A stretch of 64,000 nucleotides of DNA from Psychromarinibacter sp048262455 (GTDB lineage Bacteria; Pseudomonadota; Alphaproteobacteria; Rhodobacterales; Rhodobacteraceae), in assembly GCA_048262455.1 (NCBI GenBank), contig JBLXFD010000015.1:35366-99365 (forward strand). Reading direction: 5' to 3'. Shown one piece after another: positions 60,110-64,000 of the stretch. The position numbers and the translations under genes are program-made. A model generated the notes under the pieces. The model made no database searches. It worked only from the letters and a program-made list of their open reading frames with translations, and was not told the origin of the DNA. Position 1 is the stretch's first letter. Every line of letters begins with the position of its first letter.

Positions 60110-61126
60110 ATGCGCCGCACCGCCCTGCCCCGCCGCGCCGTTCTGGCCGGGCTGACCGCCCTGCCCGCGCTTGCGCGCGGGGCCGGTGCGGCGCCGGGTC
60201 CATGGCGCCGGTCGGAGGCGGCGGCGGGAGACCTGCCGCAGCTGCGCTGTCTCGCCATCGCCCAGTCCGGCCGCATCCGCAGCGTTCGCGCCTTTCGCGG
60301 GCCGGGGCCGGAGCGGCCGGCCAACATCAAGTCCGTCTCCAAGGCGCTGGTCTCTGCCCTCGCCGGCATCGCCATCGACCGGGGCCACCTGCGCGGCATC
60401 GGCCAGCCGGTGCTGCCCTTCCTGCGCGACTACCTGCCCCCCGATCCCGACCCGCGCCTGCGCGAGCTGACCCTTGCCGACCTGCTGACCATGCGCAGCG
60501 GGCTGCGGGACCTGTCGGGCGAGGACTACGCGGAATGGGCCACCTCGGACGACTGGCTGCGCAAGGCGCTGGCGCAGCCTCTGGTGGCGGTGCCGGGCAC
60601 GCGGATGCTCTATTCCACCGCCACCTACCATGTCCTCGGCCACGTGCTGGCGCGGATCACCGGGCGCGACCTGCACGCGCTGGCGACCGACTGGCTGGCC
60701 CGGCCGCTGGGGATCGAGCTGCCGGAATGGCAGCGCGACCCGCAGGGCAACTTCCTTGGCGGCAACGACATGCGGATGTCGCCGCTGGCGATGCTGCGCT
60801 TTGGCGAGATGTTCCGGCGCGGCGGGCGCTGGCATGACCGGGTGGTGCCCGAGGCCTGGGTCCGCGCCTCCTGGACCCCGCGCACCACCTCGGCCGAGAC
60901 CGGGCACGACTACGGCTACGGCTGGTACGGCTGGTCGCCCGGCGGCACCCGCGTCCACTACGCGCGCGGCTACGGCGGGCAGCTTATCGCGGTGGTGCCG
61001 ACGCTGGAACTGGTGGTGGCGATTACCTCTGACCCGCGCCGCCCGGCGCCGCTGGATGGCCACCTCGGGGCGCTGTTCACCTTGCTGGAGGAGGTGATCC
61101 TGCCCGAGGCCGCGGAACAGGGCTGA
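60110..61126 (+). CDS. Serine hydrolase, class C beta-lactamase-type fold
   Basis: 338 residues with an N-terminal signal of Tat-like shape (PRRAVLAGLTALPALARG). The penicillin-binding fold has the SxxK nucleophile at Ser75 (SVSK), a YxT-like Tyr in LYSTATYHVLGH, and HYARGYGGQLIAVVP toward the end. Such proteins are peptidases or esterases, seldom true beta-lactamases; the third KTG motif is replaced by a GYGG-type block. Periplasmic. Stands alone between fabI and parE. Confidence 0.83.
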   Translation: MRRTALPRRAVLAGLTALPALARGAGAAPGPWRRSEAAAGDLPQLRCLAIAQSGRIRSVRAFRGPGPERPANIKSVSKALVSALAGIAIDRGHLRGIGQPVLPFLRDYLPPDPDPRLRELTLADLLTMRSGLRDLSGEDYAEWATSDDWLRKALAQPLVAVPGTRMLYSTATYHVLGHVLARITGRDLHALATDWLARPLGIELPEWQRDPQGNFLGGNDMRMSPLAMLRFGEMFRRGGRWHDRVVPEAWVRASWTPRTTSAETGHDYGYGWYGWSPGGTRVHYARGYGGQLIAVVPTLELVVAITSDPRRPAPLDGHLGALFTLLEEVILPEAAEQG

Positions 61127-61226
61127 TCCCCCCGCCACACCGGCCCCCTGCGCGGCTTCGCCCGCTTTCCCTGCGGCGCAAAATCTGGTCTACTCCGGGT
61201 CCAAACACACAAGCAGAGCAGCCCCC

Positions 61227-63191
61227 ATGTCCGCCGATGACCTCCTGAGCGGCACCCTCGCCGAACAATCCTACGACGCCTCCTCGATCGAAGTGCTGGA
61301 GGGGCTCGAACCCGTCCGCAAACGCCCCGGCATGTACATCGGCGGCACCGACGAACGGGCCCTGCACCACCTTGTGGCCGAGGTGCTGGACAACTCGATG
61401 GACGAGGCCGTCGCCGGCCACGCCAACCGCATCGAGGTGGAGCTGAACGCCGACTACTCCGTCACCATTCGCGACAACGGCCGCGGCATCCCGGTGGACC
61501 CGCACCCGAAGTTCCCCGGCAAGTCGGCGCTGGAGGTGATCCTGTGCACGCTGCACGCGGGGGGCAAATTCTCCGGCAAGGCCTACCAGACCTCGGGCGG
61601 CCTGCACGGGGTGGGCATCTCGGTGGTCAACGCGCTGTCGGACCTGCTGCGGGTCGAGGTGGCGCGGGGGCGCGAGCTGTACGTGCAGGAGTTTTCCCGC
61701 GGCCTGCCGCAGGGGCCGGTGCGCCCGGCCGGCGCGGCGCCCAACCGGCGCGGCACCACCGTGACCTTCCACGCCGACGAGGAGATCTTCGGCCACCACC
61801 GCTTCAAGCCCGCGCGGCTGCTGAAGATGGTGCGGTCCAAGGCCTACCTGTTCTCGGGCGTCGAAATCCGCTGGAAAACCGCCATCGATGACGGCGAGAC
61901 CCCGGCCGAGGCGGTGTTCCACTTCCCCGGCGGCCTGGCGGATTACCTGGGCGAGCAGCTTGGCAGCAGCTCCACCTACTCGGAACGCCCTTTCGCCGGG
62001 AAGGTGGACTTCACCGAGCGGTTCAACACCCCCGGCTCGGTGGAATGGGCGATCAACTGGACCCCCTCGCGCGACGGCTTTCTGCAATCCTACTGCAACA
62101 CCGTGCCCACCCCCGAGGGCGGCACCCACGAGGCGGGCTTCTGGGCCGCGATCCTCAAGGGCATCCGCGCCTACGGCGAGCTGGCCAGCAACCGCAAGGC
62201 GGCGCAGATCACCCGCGACGACCTGACCTCGGGCGGCTGCGCGCTGGTGTCCTGCTTCATCCGCGAGCCGGAGTTCGTGGGCCAGACCAAGGACCGGCTG
62301 GCCACCACCGAGGCGGCGCGGCTGGTGGAGACCGCGGTGCGCGACCACTTCGACCACTGGCTGGCCTCGGACACCAAGTCCGCGGGCGCGATCCTCGACT
62401 TCCTCGTGCTGCGCGCCGAGGAACGCCTGCGCCGCCGGCAGGAGAAGGAGACCGCCCGCAAGACCGCCACCAAGAAGCTGCGCCTGCCGGGCAAGCTGGT
62501 GGATTGCTCCACCAACGTGCGCGACGGGACGGAACTGTTCCTGGTGGAGGGCGACAGCGCCGGCGGATCGGCCAAGATGGCGCGCAACCGCAACAACCAG
62601 GCGCTGCTGCCGCTGCGGGGCAAGATCCTGAACGTGCTGGGCGCGGCCTCGTCCAAGCTGGGGCAGAACACCGAGATCAACGACCTGTGTCAGGCCATGG
62701 GCGTGGGGATGGGCACCCGCTTCAACCTCGACGACCTGCGCTACGACAAGATCATCATCATGACCGACGCCGACGTGGACGGCGCCCACATCGCCTCGCT
62801 GCTGATGACCTTCTTCTTCACCCAGATGCGCCCGATGATCGACGCCGGCCACCTCTACCTCGCCTGCCCGCCGCTCTACCGCCTGACCCAGGGCGCGCAG
62901 CGGGTCTACTGCCTCGACGAGGCAGAGCGCGACGCCTGGCTGGCCAAGGGGCTGGGCGGCAAGGGAAAGATCGACGTGAGCCGGTTCAAGGGCCTGGGCG
63001 AGATGGACGCCAAGGACCTGAAGGAGACCACGATGGACCCGAAAAGCCGCAAGCTGATCCGGGTGACCATCGACGAGGACGAACCCGGCGAGACCGGCGA
63101 CCTGGTGGAACGGCTGATGGGCAAGAAGCCGGAGCTGCGGTTCCAGTACATTCAGGAGAACGCGCGGTTTGTGGAGGAGTTGGATGTTTAA
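61227..63191 (+). CDS. parE: DNA topoisomerase IV subunit B
   Basis: 654-residue ATPase subunit of the decatenating topoisomerase. The GHKL ATP site is EVLDNSMDEAVAG with GRGIPVDPHPK and the GGLHGVGISVVNALS loop. The TOPRIM metal site is LVEGDSAGGSAKMARN and DADVDGAHI. The family start SIEVLEGLEPVRKRPGMYIGG is at about residues 21-41. Codon use is that of the host. The TIR gene begins 18 bases after the stop, where the composition changes. Confidence 0.95.
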   Translation: MSADDLLSGTLAEQSYDASSIEVLEGLEPVRKRPGMYIGGTDERALHHLVAEVLDNSMDEAVAGHANRIEVELNADYSVTIRDNGRGIPVDPHPKFPGKSALEVILCTLHAGGKFSGKAYQTSGGLHGVGISVVNALSDLLRVEVARGRELYVQEFSRGLPQGPVRPAGAAPNRRGTTVTFHADEEIFGHHRFKPARLLKMVRSKAYLFSGVEIRWKTAIDDGETPAEAVFHFPGGLADYLGEQLGSSSTYSERPFAGKVDFTERFNTPGSVEWAINWTPSRDGFLQSYCNTVPTPEGGTHEAGFWAAILKGIRAYGELASNRKAAQITRDDLTSGGCALVSCFIREPEFVGQTKDRLATTEAARLVETAVRDHFDHWLASDTKSAGAILDFLVLRAEERLRRRQEKETARKTATKKLRLPGKLVDCSTNVRDGTELFLVEGDSAGGSAKMARNRNNQALLPLRGKILNVLGAASSKLGQNTEINDLCQAMGVGMGTRFNLDDLRYDKIIIMTDADVDGAHIASLLMTFFFTQMRPMIDAGHLYLACPPLYRLTQGAQRVYCLDEAERDAWLAKGLGGKGKIDVSRFKGLGEMDAKDLKETTMDPKSRKLIRVTIDEDEPGETGDLVERLMGKKPELRFQYIQENARFVEELDV

Positions 63192-63209
63192 TGTTAGGAG
63201 TTTAAAGGA

Positions 63210-63686
63210 TTGGCAAAGGTCTTTATAAGCTGGAGTGGTGAGAAAAGCCGCGTTGTTGCCGAAGAAATTAGGAAGTGGATTCCGAGCGTTCTCCAATTTT
63301 CACGGCCTTTCTTCTCCCCTTCTGATACCGATAAGGGAACAAGATGGGTAGATGAAGTTTCTAAAGGACTTCGCGATTCGAGCGTGGGAATTATCTGCCT
63401 CACACGCGACAATCTTTCCAGTCCGTGGCTTCTATTCGAAGCTGGCGCATTATCTAATAGATTTGGCAACTCACGTGTATCTGCTATTTTATTCGACCTT
63501 GAGCACTCCGATGTGGGATTTCCTCTGGCGATGTTCCAAAATACAAATTTCGAGCACGACGATTTTTTTGATCTCGTCAAGATGATCAATAATTCGGGTG
63601 GAGACGCCGCACTTGAGGCAGACACCTTGCGGAGGGTCTACGACAAGTGGTGGCCTGAACTTGAAGGTTCAATTAGACCACGATGA
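63210..63686 (+). CDS. TIR-domain protein, stand-alone, possibly truncated
   Basis: 158 residues, a Toll/interleukin-1 receptor (TIR) domain in almost its entirety: VFISWSG (beta A), FFSPSDTDKGTRWVDEVSKGL (BB loop), IICLTRDNL, then SPWLLFEAGAL whose Glu77 matches the catalytic glutamate of NAD-cleaving TIRs. Bacterial TIR proteins of this sort act in anti-phage defence by degrading NAD or making signal nucleotides. TTG start with AGGAG 9 bases upstream. AT-rich and unlike neighbours. The frame ends 3 bases before the transposase stop, so the C-terminus may have been cut by the IS. Confidence 0.82.
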   Translation: MAKVFISWSGEKSRVVAEEIRKWIPSVLQFSRPFFSPSDTDKGTRWVDEVSKGLRDSSVGIICLTRDNLSSPWLLFEAGALSNRFGNSRVSAILFDLEHSDVGFPLAMFQNTNFEHDDFFDLVKMINNSGGDAALEADTLRRVYDKWWPELEGSIRPR

Positions 63687-63688
63687 CC

Positions 63689-64000
63689 CTACACCGAAGC
63701 GTATCCCGCATTCCTGAGGTAGTTCGCGCATTCGCCCGGTGAGAAGCAGTCGAGCAGCTGGCCGATCCTCTTCCACGTCGCTTCCATCGTTCGCTCGGCG
63801 GCGTTGCGCAGCAGGTGCTTGAGCTTCGCGAAGACGTGCTCGATCGGGTTGAGGTCGGGGCTGTAGGCGGGCAGGAACAGAAGGTGCGCTCCGGCGCCGC
63901 GGATGGCGGCGCGCACCGCCGCGCCCTTGTGGGAGCCGAGGTTGTCCATCACCACGACATCGCCGGGGGCGAGGGTCGGAACGAGGACCTGCTCGACATA
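63689..64000 (-). mobile_element. IS630-family transposase, C-terminal part (runs off the right edge)
   Basis: About 103 codons, open at the edge. DDE/DDD signature residues of IS630/Tc1-mariner are visible: VVVMDNLGSHKG (second Asp) and SPDLNPIEHVFAKLKHLLR (final Glu). The C-terminal tail ERTMEATWKRIGQLLD is also IS630-like. IS630 elements insert at TA; a TA lies at 63674-63675, before the stop, which could be the junction. The rest of the element and its other end are outside the window, so activity cannot be judged. Confidence 0.88.

Noticed and set aside
63210..63686. Thoeris system
   Set aside because: No ThsA-type SIR2/SLOG gene is present next to the TIR gene inside the window; the system cannot be claimed.

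Overview
The window is high-GC DNA (roughly 70% by eye) from an alphaproteobacterium, most likely Rhodobacterales (Rhodobacter/Roseobacter group). Pointers are the irr-fabA-fabB-fabI order, a SAM/SAH-type riboswitch in front of metK, a tRNA-His without an encoded G-1 and with A73, an alphaproteobacterial LexA box in front of mmcB, a DUF6324-type small protein, and a RibB fused to a cysteine-less GTP cyclohydrolase II-like domain. Genes are densely packed, and many neighbours overlap by ATGA.

Layout. 1-11.2 kb: a catabolic cluster of unknown substrate (MlrC-like M81 peptidase, class III aminotransferase, 2-hydroxyacid dehydrogenase, alpha/beta hydrolase, GST, CaiB CoA-transferase, CMD protein, flavin reductase, GntR/UTRA regulator, two-subunit class I fumarase/tartrate dehydratase, enoyl-CoA hydratase). 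Two of its promoters share a similar AT-rich operator-like sequence. 11.3-13 kb: BrkB-type membrane protein and an L,D-transpeptidase. 13.2-18.5 kb: a complete respiratory formate dehydrogenase operon with a 45-residue membrane protein coupled to its end. 18.5-20.2 kb: enoyl-CoA hydratase and HMG-CoA lyase. 20.35-25.4 kb: tRNA-His, a vWA-Hint protein, SOS-controlled mmcB, a candidate ncRNA, and a coiled-coil membrane protein coupled to a ClpP-fold exported protein. 25.5-29.3 kb: riboflavin genes ribE, ribBX, ribH and nusB, with an ion channel and an unknown gene inserted.

29.5-34.1 kb: capsule genes kpsS, kpsD, kpsC. 34.1-34.8 kb: three tandem copies of a ~210-bp repeat; a fourth copy lies at 50.35 kb and a decayed one at 44.9 kb. 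34.8-44.8 kb: a protocatechuate 4,5-cleavage cluster: ligABC on the plus strand, and galB, ligK, galD, ligI plus an alpha/beta hydrolase, an SMP-30 lactonase and an AbrB-type membrane protein on the minus strand, with a LysR regulator carrying two HTH domains between them. LigAB opens the ring, LigC makes 2-pyrone-4,6-dicarboxylate, LigI hydrolyses it, GalD and GalB convert it to 4-carboxy-4-hydroxy-2-oxoadipate, and LigK cleaves that to pyruvate and oxaloacetate. 45-51.6 kb: metK, lnt, a CorC/HlyC CBS protein, ybeY, a CDF metal exporter and phoH. 51.8-56.7 kb: small envelope proteins, miaB, an unknown protein and a sulfotransferase. 56.8-63.2 kb: irr, fabA, fabB, fabI, a serine hydrolase and parE. 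The right edge is an AT-richer island: a stand-alone TIR protein abutting an IS630-family transposase that runs off the window.

I see no CRISPR array, prophage or replication origin. The most unusual points are the TIR gene ending at the IS, the double-HTH LysR, a terminator hairpin inside the 5' end of kpsC, the paired coiled-coil/ClpP-like genes, the repeat families, and the unassigned catabolic cluster.
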